From positions 1-8,675 of the forward strand of contig PKWH01000095.1 of assembly GCA_003131985.1 (NCBI GenBank): 8,675 nt of DNA, given 5' to 3'. This document shows positions 1-5,778 of the stretch, piece after piece. Within the stretch, counting starts at the first letter, position 1, and each line of letters opens with the position of its first letter. This DNA comes from Acidobacteriota bacterium (GTDB taxonomy: Bacteria > Acidobacteriota > Terriglobia > Acidiferrales > UBA7541). A model generated the notes under the pieces. That model saw only the letters and a program-made list of their open reading frames with translations, had not been told where the DNA came from and ran no database searches. A program made the translations under genes and the position numbers.

Positions 1-612
1 AAAGTCGCAGCCGACATCGGCACGCCACACGTAGTCATCAACAATGCGGGCATCGGTTTTCTCGGCCCGTTTCTCGAAACGCCCGAGAGCGCCTGGAACC
101 AGGTACTCGGTGTGAACCTGATGGGCGTGGTCCATTTCAGCCGCGCGTTTTTGCCCTCGATGATCGCCGCCGGCGACGCGCGCCATTTGGTGAACGTCGC
201 GTCCGCCGCCGGTCTCCACTCCGTTCCGAACCTGAGCGCCTACTCCGCTTCAAAACACGCCGTGATCGGCCTTTCCGAATCGCTCTCGATGGAGCTTATA
301 AAAACAAATATCACCGTGACGGTCGTCTGTCCCGGAATCATCAACACGCCAATCGTTCGTAACCGTCGCGCACTAGCGCCCAGCGTGCCCGCCTCCGCAC
401 TCGAGCGGCTCGACAAACAATACCAGGCCAAGGGCGCTCATCCCTCGCTCGTCGGCTCGCGCATCGTCCGCGCCGTCAAACGCGGCGAAGACCTCGTACT
501 CGTCGGCCCCTCCGCCGCTACCGTCTACCACCTCCGCCGCCTGGCCCCGCGTTTCCTCCACAAAGCCGGCGTCTCCGGCGCCCGCTCCCTCGGCTATCTC
601 TGGTCAGACTAA
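1..612 (+). CDS. SDR-family NAD(P)-dependent oxidoreductase, 5'-truncated by the window edge
   Basis: The frame is open from base 1 and ends at TAA 610-612, giving 203 residues of a protein that would normally be about 270-290. The visible part holds the classical short-chain dehydrogenase landmarks: NNAG at residues 14-17, which stabilises the Rossmann sheet; the catalytic Ser in NVASAAG (Ser68); Tyr81 and Lys85 in AYSASKHA; and the PGIINT loop after strand 6 that contacts the nicotinamide. The N-terminal GxxxGxG dinucleotide-binding loop lies outside the window. GTG at 112 could be mistaken for a start, but the NNAG motif lies upstream of it, so the true start is off the left edge. Family knowledge says it oxidises or reduces a hydroxyl/carbonyl substrate in the cytoplasm; the substrate cannot be told. 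The basic C-terminus (RRLAPRFLHKAG) is typical of uncharacterised SDRs. No partner gene is visible. Confidence 0.93.
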   Translation, partial: KVAADIGTPHVVINNAGIGFLGPFLETPESAWNQVLGVNLMGVVHFSRAFLPSMIAAGDARHLVNVASAAGLHSVPNLSAYSASKHAVIGLSESLSMELIKTNITVTVVCPGIINTPIVRNRRALAPSVPASALERLDKQYQAKGAHPSLVGSRIVRAVKRGEDLVLVGPSAATVYHLRRLAPRFLHKAGVSGARSLGYLWSD

Positions 613-631
613 GGTCCCGCCGACTGTTTCG

Positions 632-655
632 TAGGGGGCACGTCTCGCGCACCCC
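632..655. repeat. Imperfect GTAGGGG-type inverted element
   Basis: TAGGGGGCACG, a TCTC spacer and GCGCACCCC form an imperfect hairpin, 20 bases after the dehydrogenase stop. It opens with the same TAGGGG as the perfect palindrome at 694-713, and both are preceded by TTT(C/T)(G/T). It looks like a degenerate relative of that element. It might also act as a weak terminator stem, but no T-run follows. Confidence 0.35.
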
Positions 656-690
656 GTCTCGACCGAGAATCCCGCCGAAGATTTTCTTTG

Positions 691-713
691 TAGGGGCGCA
701 GCATGCTGCGCCC
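691..713. repeat. TAGGGG + perfect 20-bp palindrome (REP-like interspersed element)
   Basis: GGGCGCAGCATGCTGCGCCC at 694-713 equals its own reverse complement over all 20 bases and is preceded by TA and an extra G. Elements of this form (TAGGGGCGCAGCATGCTGCGCCC) are, from general knowledge, common between genes in Acidobacteriota. The role here is unknown. The perfect symmetry with no loop suggests either a cruciform or protein-binding site, or an RNA hairpin closing the dehydrogenase transcript. No T-run follows, so an intrinsic terminator is not well supported. Confidence 0.6.
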
Positions 714-769
714 GGTGCAGAATTACCAACGACCCAGCCCTTTAGCCAACACCCGTCGGGGACGTTCTG

Positions 770-775
770 TATAAT
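770..775 (+). promoter_or_regulatory. -10 hexamer TATAAT for the cupin gene
   Basis: A perfect TATAAT lies 34 bases before the ATG at 804. No convincing -35 hexamer is found 16-18 bases upstream (the sequence there is CCAACACC-like), so an activator or a -10-driven promoter is possible. Initiation would be expected near 782, leaving a short leader of about 20 bases that contains the AGGAGG at 794-799. This excludes the upstream in-frame ATG at 774, which overlaps the hexamer. Confidence 0.45.
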
Positions 776-793
776 GTGCGCCTTACTATCAGC

Positions 794-799
794 AGGAGG
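794..799 (+). promoter_or_regulatory. Shine-Dalgarno AGGAGG that fixes the cupin start
   Basis: AGGAGG sits 4 bases before ATG 804. It is inside the reading frame if ATG 774 is used, which argues for the shorter 157-residue product. Confidence 0.7.
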
Positions 800-803
800 C
801 GTC

Positions 804-1277
804 ATGAGATCGATCGCAGGCCGAATTGTTCTGGTGGCCGTTGCTATCCCCCTGATCCTCACGTGGTATGCGCATCGCGGCCGAAGCGTCGTTGCGGCCC
901 AGCAGCGCACGCCGCTAATGGCGACGCGGATGTTCACAGGCGCCGACGGACTGTCGCACGTCGAACAGGTCAATGTGAAATTCTCTCCTGTGGCGGGAGC
1001 GCCGGCAACTGTGGAAGAGTCGGAGCCGATGAAAGCCGCCAAGTCCTACGTCGTGCGCCTGGCTCCCGGTTTCTTCGAAGACTGGCACAACGCGGACGCG
1101 CGCCGCTACGTGCTGCCCATTTCCGGCCGGGCAGATGTCGAAGTAGCAGGCGGCCAAAAGTTTTCGGCGGAACCCGGACGAATCTATATCGCGGAAGACT
1201 TGACGGGGAAAGGCCATACCTTCCGCGTGGTGGGCACGGACGACTGGGTTGCGCTGTTCGTCGACTTCGCCCAGTAG
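804..1277 (+). CDS. Membrane-anchored or exported cupin-domain protein
   Basis: A 157-residue protein. Residues 5-23 (AGRIVLVAVAIPLILTWYA) are hydrophobic after an Arg-containing N-terminus: a signal anchor or signal peptide. The rest is a single small beta-barrel resembling the cupin fold: APGFFEDWHNADARRYVLPISG (about 87-108) corresponds to motif 1 with His95, and EPGRIYIAEDLTGKGHTF (123-140) to motif 2 with His138. The AEDLTGKGH segment is characteristic of a family of small uncharacterised cupins that carry W-H-x-A-P-R-R in motif 1. Here that reads WHNADARR, so only part of the usual metal-binding His/Glu set is retained. I chose ATG 804 from the AGGAGG at 794-799 and the TATAAT at 770-775. 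It stands alone and converges with the retropepsin gene, leaving 28 bases between the two stops. Substrate and activity are unknown. Confidence 0.8.
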   Translation: MRSIAGRIVLVAVAIPLILTWYAHRGRSVVAAQQRTPLMATRMFTGADGLSHVEQVNVKFSPVAGAPATVEESEPMKAAKSYVVRLAPGFFEDWHNADARRYVLPISGRADVEVAGGQKFSAEPGRIYIAEDLTGKGHTFRVVGTDDWVALFVDFAQ

Positions 1278-1305
1278 TCGAACACCCACAGACGCGAACT
1301 CGCGT

Positions 1306-2220
1306 TTACAATTCCTGGGTCATCCATAACTTCATGTCGTGGAAATCCAGCGACAGCACCGAGTGCTCGAACAGCGCGTGTCCCACCGTAGCGTCGAACA
1401 GCTCATCCGGCAAATGAACGGCTGGCCCAGCAAAGTAGAGCGGAGCATCTTTGGCAAGCACGCGCGGGCCGAAGGCCTCCGTTTTCGCCTGCGTTTCCAT
1501 CATGTCCACACCACCGTCAGTATATTTCACAAACTGCTTTTTCGTAGTCTTGGCTTCTTCACTTAGGTCCAGTTTTTTAACCGACGGCGGATAAATCAGC
1601 ATTGTTCCCGTAAAAAGTGTGTCGATCTGCGCCGTGATCGGTTTCGAGTTCACCGAGAAGCCCGTACTCACGACGATCGGCGGCCCTTCTTTCCCAAAAG
1701 TTGGCGTCGTGATCGTGCCGCAGAATCCGGGGCACGCCAATTCGGCCGTGAGTCGATCCGAAAAGCGCACCGTCCGCCGAACGTAGTCGAGTTCCAGCAG
1801 CCGGTCCTTGAACGCCGTATAAGCGAGCGCACCGTCGGCAGCCGGCATGTGATTGGCCTTCACTTCAGAGGCTAGGTCCATCACGACTATTTTCACGTCG
1901 CCCAGCGACGCATCTCCAAGTTTCACGCCAGCAAGCACCGAAATGCCGTAACCGGCTATGGGCTTTCCGTCGGCGCCCTTGGCTGGAGCCACAGCTAATC
2001 CCAAACCTTTCGCAACCTCCGTATCGAGAATGGAATTTACGTTACCCGTATCCACTAACAATCGAAGATGTTTTCCGCTCGCCAGCGTAACGTCCACGCA
2101 CGGCAAGCCGGAGCAATCCAGCATCTTGGTCCCGCGAAGCGCAGGCACCTGTGCCCTCGCAGCGGGAAGATTGGAGATAAAGAAAAGGATCAAAAGGAAA
2201 TATGGGCGGAATCGTCGCAA
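1306..2220 (-). CDS. Exported two-lobed retropepsin-like aspartic protease
   Basis: A 304-residue protein with a clear signal peptide: a basic start (RRFR), a hydrophobic stretch FLLILFFI (8-15) and an AxA site ARA at 21-23 before Gln24. The mature part is a tandem of two retropepsin-like lobes. Lobe 1 has LLVDTGNVNSIL (catalytic Asp57 in DTG) and the closing motif DGALAYTAFKDRLLELDY (129-146), matching the D-G-xLG-xxFL-xx-xxxDY pattern of the family. Lobe 2 has the closing motif DATVGHALFEHSVLSLDF (276-293), but where DTG is expected it reads QIDTLFTGTMLI: Asp200 and Thr201 are present and the Gly is displaced to 205. The start codon is TTG (2220-2218). No in-frame ATG lies nearby, and AAGGAGG is 7 bases upstream. 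Probably a periplasmic peptidase of unknown substrate. It is the third gene of a minus-strand cluster but lies 178 bases beyond the zinc-ribbon gene, so it may have its own promoter. Confidence 0.87.
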   Translation of the reverse strand: MRRFRPYFLLILFFISNLPAARAQVPALRGTKMLDCSGLPCVDVTLASGKHLRLLVDTGNVNSILDTEVAKGLGLAVAPAKGADGKPIAGYGISVLAGVKLGDASLGDVKIVVMDLASEVKANHMPAADGALAYTAFKDRLLELDYVRRTVRFSDRLTAELACPGFCGTITTPTFGKEGPPIVVSTGFSVNSKPITAQIDTLFTGTMLIYPPSVKKLDLSEEAKTTKKQFVKYTDGGVDMMETQAKTEAFGPRVLAKDAPLYFAGPAVHLPDELFDATVGHALFEHSVLSLDFHDMKLWMTQEL

Positions 2221-2227
2221 GGATGAA

Positions 2228-2234
2228 CCTCCTT
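2228..2234 (-). promoter_or_regulatory. Shine-Dalgarno AAGGAGG supporting a TTG start
   Basis: Read on the minus strand, AAGGAGG occupies 2234-2228, followed by 7 bases and then TTG 2220-2218. This near-perfect site makes TTG the translation start of the retropepsin gene and gives an intact signal peptide. The rest of the upstream gap (2235-2398) shows only weak promoter candidates, such as a TTGGCA on the minus strand without a good -10. Confidence 0.75.
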
Positions 2235-2398
2235 ATCCCAAGTTGAACGTGTAGACGAACGGCGCGGACAAACGTTAGCCATCACAGCAGACTGGCGAGT
2301 TGCCAATTCTCGCTAATCATCGAAGTGAACGCTTATCTCTTGCGGGTTTTGATGGCGGCTAGCCTCTTAACCAATCACTACGACTTTCTTCTGGCTCG

Positions 2399-2614
2399 TC
2401 ATTTCCGCGGCGGGGGAACTCTCAGCGGTCTTTTCATCGCGTCATCCATCGTCTCTTCCGTCGCCTCCGATGCAGCTTTATTTCCTTCGTTGATCAGCCG
2501 ATCTTCCATTTCATCATCCCGCGTTCGCGCCTGCGGAAATTCAAACCCACAATGAGAGCACTTGCCCGCCGACGTAGACATCTTCCCGCACTTCGTACAC
2601 TGTCTCGCTTCCAT
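2399..2614 (-). CDS. Small zinc-ribbon protein (71 aa)
   Basis: The open frame extends upstream to 2785, but the real start is ATG 2614-2612. It has AGGAG 5 bases upstream, and the longer version would overlap the end of the hydrolase gene. The 71-residue product begins MEARQCTKCGK and carries a rubredoxin-type knuckle pair, CxxC at 6-9 and CxxC at 19-22 (CSHCGFEF), spaced as in a zinc ribbon. The remainder (24-71) is charged and hydrophilic with many Glu, Asp and Arg, probably helical or disordered, ending in a basic proline-rich tail (RPLRVPPPRK). There is no signal peptide, so it is presumably cytoplasmic. Such ribbons bind nucleic acid or protein, but nothing here says which. It lies 47 bases after the hydrolase stop and is probably co-transcribed with it. 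Confidence 0.78.
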   Translation of the reverse strand: MEARQCTKCGKMSTSAGKCSHCGFEFPQARTRDDEMEDRLINEGNKAASEATEETMDDAMKRPLRVPPPRK

Positions 2615-2661
2615 AATCTCTCCTGCCGCGAGTCTCTCCCGTCGCGACTCTCGGATCTGTT

Positions 2662-3549
2662 TTACTGAAGCTCCACTCTCGTTCCCAAACCCGCGTACAA
2701 ATACTTTTCGCCGTACGCTTTTTTCAGTCGCGCAAATGCCGGTTCGCCCGTGCAATGTCCCGGAGCGATTCTCTCCACCTTCCACTTGGTCTTTAGATTC
2801 TCCACCAGCGCGTCAATCTCTTCCACCGGCGTGGTAACCAGGTGCAAACCGCCAAACACAACCTCCGTCCTGGGATCCACCGCGCTCGCCGCTTGCAGGA
2901 TCGCTTCAATACCCGCGTGCGAACATCCATCCACCAGCAGCAGTCCGTTCGGCCGTTTGATCGCGAGCGTCAATTCCGGCAACTCCAGCGTCCCTTGCTT
3001 CTGCGAAACCGTGCGCACCAGGAAAATTCCCGGCGATACTTCCGTCAATTGATTTACGAGCACAAAGTTCCCGGTGTCGTACAGCTTGCCAGACGTTAAA
3101 TGATCCGGCTCCGCTCCGCTGAAATACCGCATGTTCGCGGGCAAGCTGTCATCCTCCCGAAAAAACGTTTTTGGAATCGGCGCTCCGCCAAATCCATTGG
3201 CCCCATCCGCGGGCACATACACCGTAACGTTCGGATTCACGCTCAACACATATCGCAATCCCGTGGCGTGATCGGCATGGCGATGCGAGATCACCACAAA
3301 ATCCAGCTTCGTCAGATCGATGCCCAACGCCTTCACGTTATGTTCAAAGATCGCTGCATTATTCCCGGTGTCGAACAAAATCCGCTTTCCGTTGTGCTCC
3401 ACAAACGCAGAAAATCCCCAATCTTTCGTCAGCTCCTTCGATTCCCCAAACGCGTCGTAGAGAATCGTCACCCGATCCTGCGCCCGGCAAGGCCCTGCCG
3501 CCACGCACACCAGCACAAACGCCACAATTTTCAGAACATGCTTTCGCAC
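2662..3549 (-). CDS. Exported MBL-fold metallohydrolase (dihydropterin/aminobenzene-phosphate synthase-like, COG1237 type)
   Basis: A 295-residue protein starting at GTG 3549-3547, with GGAGG (minus strand 3560-3556) 6 bases upstream. Residues 1-23 form a signal peptide (RKHVLKIVAFVLVCVAAGPCRA). The metallo-beta-lactamase core has HRHADH at 89-94, the first metal site and catalytic Asp. It also has GCSHAGI (His211), FGGLHL (His236) and PGHCTG (His265), the three motifs that mark the COG1237 branch, named after the archaeal methanopterin-pathway enzyme homolog MJ0301. The early SAFVEHNGKRILFDTGNN segment (47-64) is also typical. Most bacterial members are uncharacterised and the name should not be read as proof of a pterin substrate. 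Export to the periplasm is an inference from the signal peptide. It leads a minus-strand cluster with the zinc-ribbon and retropepsin genes. Confidence 0.88.
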   Translation of the reverse strand: MRKHVLKIVAFVLVCVAAGPCRAQDRVTILYDAFGESKELTKDWGFSAFVEHNGKRILFDTGNNAAIFEHNVKALGIDLTKLDFVVISHRHADHATGLRYVLSVNPNVTVYVPADGANGFGGAPIPKTFFREDDSLPANMRYFSGAEPDHLTSGKLYDTGNFVLVNQLTEVSPGIFLVRTVSQKQGTLELPELTLAIKRPNGLLLVDGCSHAGIEAILQAASAVDPRTEVVFGGLHLVTTPVEEIDALVENLKTKWKVERIAPGHCTGEPAFARLKKAYGEKYLYAGLGTRVELQ

Positions 3550-3567
3550 AGAACACCTCCAAGATGC

Positions 3568-3750
3568 CTATCCGGGTTCAACGCATACCTCGACCCTGTT
3601 CCCTTCTAAATCCTGAAACCGGTATCTTAAACCCGATTGCCCACGCGTAATCGGATTATCGGACACACAAACGTAACCGCGTTCAATCAGGACTTAGATA
3701 GCCTAAGCGTCGAGACAAGCTGAGATTTCTTTCGCAAAAGCGATACGATA
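3568..3750 (-). pseudogene. Decayed C-terminal remnant of a VOC (glyoxalase/bleomycin-resistance) gene
   Basis: Reading the minus strand from 3750 down to the stop TAG at 3570-3568 gives one continuous frame. It begins YRIAFAKEISACLDA, has a TAG (3705-3703), then AI, then a TAA (3696-3694), and ends in 41 residues running from VLIERGYVCVSDNPITRG to YRFQDLEGNRVEVCVEPG. This matches the second half of a VOC domain: the H/R-IAF strand, the short amphipathic helix ending in RGY, a loop, the strand leading to F-x-D-x-E-GN-R-xE (the usual DPDGNxxE motif), and a stop soon after. The two in-frame stops and the absence of the first half show that it is a relic. It lies 18 bases upstream of the hydrolase GTG and must contain that gene's promoter region. 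The peptidase gene starts at its other edge. Confidence 0.6.
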
Positions 3751-4529
3751 TGCCAATGCCCAAGGCGATTGTCGCGATCGGGGGAGGGTTGATCAGAACG
3801 AAGGGGACAGCTGCGATTGATCGGGAAATCATCCGGCTTTCGGGTAAGAAAAATCCACAATTGCTTTTCATTCCCACAGCGATGTCGGATTCCGAAATAT
3901 ATTGGAAGTGCGTCCAGAAGTACTTTGGTGGATTTTTAAAATGCAAGACGGATGTCTTGTTCCTTATAAAAGACCGGTCCTCGAAAAAGCAGATCAGCAA
4001 GAAAATTCTATCGGCGGACATCGTCTACGTGGGTGGCGGAAATACCCTGCTCATGATGCCTCTTTGGAGGAATCTGGGAGTCGATAAGCTTCTCAAATCG
4101 GCTTACGAGAACGGGACGGTTCTCTCCGGCATTAGCGCAGGATCAATCTGCTGGTTTGAGTCCGGACATTCAGATTCGATGGCTTTCTACAACCCGCGAA
4201 AATGGGAGTATATCAACGTCCGGGGCATGGGGCTGATCCAAGGAATTCATTGCCCGCACTACAACAGCAGCACTCTGGGCGTCCCGCGGAGAAAGCATTT
4301 CCGGGACATGATTCGCAGAATCGGCGGCATCGGAATCGGGATTGAGAACAACTGCGCGATCGAGTTTATAGACGGAAAATTTTACAAGGTCATCTGCTCC
4401 CGAAGTTACGCTAAGGCATACACAGTGTTCAAGAGTGGTGGTGAAGTAGTTGCCGCACAAATACCAAAGCGCCGGCGACTCGCGCCCATCGGGTCGCTCC
4501 TTCATCGATCCACGCCACAATCCAATTGA
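3750..4529 (+). CDS. Peptidase E-like serine peptidase (family S51)
   Basis: A 259-residue cytoplasmic protein with a class I glutamine-amidotransferase-like fold. The landmarks are AIVAIGGG at 6-13, LLFIPTAMSD at 38-47, VYVGGGNT at 92-99, the nucleophile elbow GISAGSICWF (Ser129), the HCPHYN segment (His170 as likely general base) and GIGIENNCAIEF (Glu199 as the likely third member, by analogy with the Ser-His-Glu triad of Salmonella PepE). The long GISAGSICWF form places it with PepE/YgaJ-like members rather than with cyanophycinase proper. Salmonella PepE hydrolyses dipeptides with N-terminal Asp; the substrate here is not proven. No strong SD precedes ATG 3750, and ATG 3756 is an alternative that would remove two residues. 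The last eight residues extend past the expected LL end. A GGCGGGTGGCC repeat begins 12 bases after the stop. Confidence 0.88.
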   Translation: MPMPKAIVAIGGGLIRTKGTAAIDREIIRLSGKKNPQLLFIPTAMSDSEIYWKCVQKYFGGFLKCKTDVLFLIKDRSSKKQISKKILSADIVYVGGGNTLLMMPLWRNLGVDKLLKSAYENGTVLSGISAGSICWFESGHSDSMAFYNPRKWEYINVRGMGLIQGIHCPHYNSSTLGVPRRKHFRDMIRRIGGIGIGIENNCAIEFIDGKFYKVICSRSYAKAYTVFKSGGEVVAAQIPKRRRLAPIGSLLHRSTPQSN

Positions 4530-4540
4530 CGCGACCAGCG

Positions 4541-4561
4541 GGCGGGTGGCCAGCCCTTCCG
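4541..4561. repeat. GGCGGGTGGCC interspersed repeat, copy 1
   Basis: GGCGGGTGGCCAGCCCTTCC plus G matches 20 of 21 bases of the copy at 8599-8619. The single difference, G for C at 4553, spoils the GGGTGGCCACCC palindrome seen in copy 2. It lies just after the peptidase stop, in a 155-base gap (4530-4684) that otherwise shows no gene or clear signal. Confidence 0.6.
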
Positions 4562-4684
4562 CGCGGCACCATAATGCTGACCCTCGGAGTTGTATTGAAC
4601 ACTTCGGAAAAGTTCTGCGCGAGCAATCGCTAGCCATCACGCATTCATAGAAAAATTGAAAAGCCTGTGAAAGTACTGGGGAGT

Positions 4685-4762
4685 TTAAAAGTGGCTAAAG
4701 AGTCCGATTAAAATAATAAACGGAATCGGCACGCCCAGAAGCAGCAGCAAAATTGAACGCAT
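4685..4762 (-). CDS. 25-residue single-helix membrane miniprotein
   Basis: The minus strand from ATG 4762-4760 to TAA 4687-4685 encodes 25 residues beginning MRSILLLLLGVPIPFIILIG and ending in SHF. AAGGAG (minus strand 4776-4771) lies 8 bases upstream, a strong and well-spaced SD. One Arg near the start, followed by about 20 hydrophobic residues with a central VPIP kink and a polar SHF end, predicts a single transmembrane helix with its N-terminus inside. I recognise this type of tiny MRS-ILLLLLGVPIP protein as recurring in bacteria without a known function. It starts 31 bases after the stop of the four-helix membrane protein and is almost certainly in the same transcript, so it could be a small partner or regulator of that protein. 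The functional link is inference. Confidence 0.75.
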   Translation of the reverse strand: MRSILLLLLGVPIPFIILIGLFSHF

Positions 4763-4793
4763 TTTTAATTCTCCTTGATCAAAATCTTTTACC

Positions 4794-5642
4794 TCAAACC
4801 ATAATTACGCGATCGCGTTGTCTTCCGCCGATCGTCGCTGCGAAGCTGGCGCAAAATGCGCCGATCAAAAGGGCCAGGAATGCCCAATACATCGAGTGTG
4901 CGAGCATCTTCCGAGCTTTATCCGCAGCTTGCTGCGCCTGCGCGAATACGTCATCCACCCGCCGTGCGGCATCGGGCTCGCTCGCTCCGGTCCTCGCAGT
5001 CACCAGACGCGTGAGATACGCCTTGTCCGCAGTCGGGAGCTCGCCCTGCCGAATCCCGTTCGCAAAAATAATGCCCACCTCGCGTCGGGCTGCGGCATCG
5101 TTCGGCTCGGAAGTGGCAGAGTTCGATCGCAGCAGCATATCCACGAAGTATGCGTGCGCCTCAACTCCACGCTCCTGCCCCACTCCGGCTGATGTTGATT
5201 CCGCTTGCGCCACACGTCCCACCATTGCCGCCGCTGCCGACGTCAGAAACGCAGCCGTCATCACCAGACTGACAGCCCACACCAAGAATCCGTGCGCCGT
5301 ATCGCGGAAATAAACCTCGTCTGTATGTATGTTGACCCACTTCGTCCGAAGCCTTCCCGCCAGATAACCTCCCATCGACGACGCGATAAGCTGGATCAGG
5401 ATAAACCACCCGATCGCTCCTTTACCTATCTCTGACCCGGACGCGCCCATACTCGCCCACGGTGAGATCGCGGAAAGCCCAATGCCTGTTCCCAGAGCGA
5501 GAAGTATCAGGGATAAGGCCGCGGCTACGAACGCGCCCGCAAACACAGCCGCCCAGGACACACCGGACGACCGCGCTTCATTCCTATCCTCGTACTCTGC
5601 TCGCCGACCTTGATCATGAACTGGAGCTGCTGGGGATTCCAT
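4794..5642 (-). CDS. Four-helix inner-membrane protein, PhnA-like/YrzE-type family
   Basis: A 282-residue protein starting at ATG 5642-5640, with AAGGAG 11 bases upstream (slightly long spacing). After a charged 27-residue N-terminus come predicted helices at about 29-58 (VSWAAVFAGAFVAAALSLIL, then the LGTGIGLSAISPW signature), 73-98 and 115-142. A soluble stretch at 143-250 is rich in Ala, Glu and Arg and probably helical, and a last helix spans 251-272. The motifs SWAAVFAGA, LGLSAISPW-like and YFRDTAHGFLVWA are typical of membrane proteins annotated as PhnA-like or hypothetical; no biochemical role is known to me. It is followed in the same orientation by the 25-residue hydrophobic miniprotein. 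The 136-base gap upstream (5643-5778) presumably holds its promoter, although no good -35/-10 pair stands out. Confidence 0.82.
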   Translation of the reverse strand: MESPAAPVHDQGRRAEYEDRNEARSSGVSWAAVFAGAFVAAALSLILLALGTGIGLSAISPWASMGASGSEIGKGAIGWFILIQLIASSMGGYLAGRLRTKWVNIHTDEVYFRDTAHGFLVWAVSLVMTAAFLTSAAAAMVGRVAQAESTSAGVGQERGVEAHAYFVDMLLRSNSATSEPNDAAARREVGIIFANGIRQGELPTADKAYLTRLVTARTGASEPDAARRVDDVFAQAQQAADKARKMLAHSMYWAFLALLIGAFCASFAATIGGRQRDRVIMV

Positions 5643-5778
5643 GCGCGTATTTACTCCTTATTTGATTGGAAAGTGAACGTAAGGGCCTTTCATCGAAATA
5701 CATAAACAACACTTCACATTCGCAGCCCATAGGGTAGAGCGTGTAAACGTCCAAGATGAATGCTGTAGAGAAGTTTCC

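Noticed and set aside
694..713. Intrinsic terminator of the dehydrogenase gene
   Set aside because: The stem is strong, but there is no loop and no following T-run. It is kept only as a repeat element.
518..1042. 174-residue minus-strand open frame
   Set aside because: It covers the end of the dehydrogenase, the palindrome and the cupin start. The composition is Gly/Arg-rich shadow and no family is recognisable.
776..1417. 213-residue plus-strand open frame over the cupin gene
   Set aside because: Arg/Pro-rich out-of-frame shadow of the cupin gene, with no domain. It overruns into the convergent retropepsin gene.
2235..2398. Promoter of the retropepsin gene
   Set aside because: A TTGGCA exists on the minus strand, but no acceptable -10 follows at 16-18 bases, so I do not call a promoter.
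3100..3609. 169-residue plus-strand open frame opposite the hydrolase
   Set aside because: Antisense shadow of the hydrolase. His/Arg-rich with no motif, and it crosses the VOC remnant.
4170..4640. 156-residue minus-strand open frame opposite the peptidase 3' end
   Set aside because: Antisense to conserved peptidase motifs and running through the GGCGGGTGGCC repeat. No recognisable protein.
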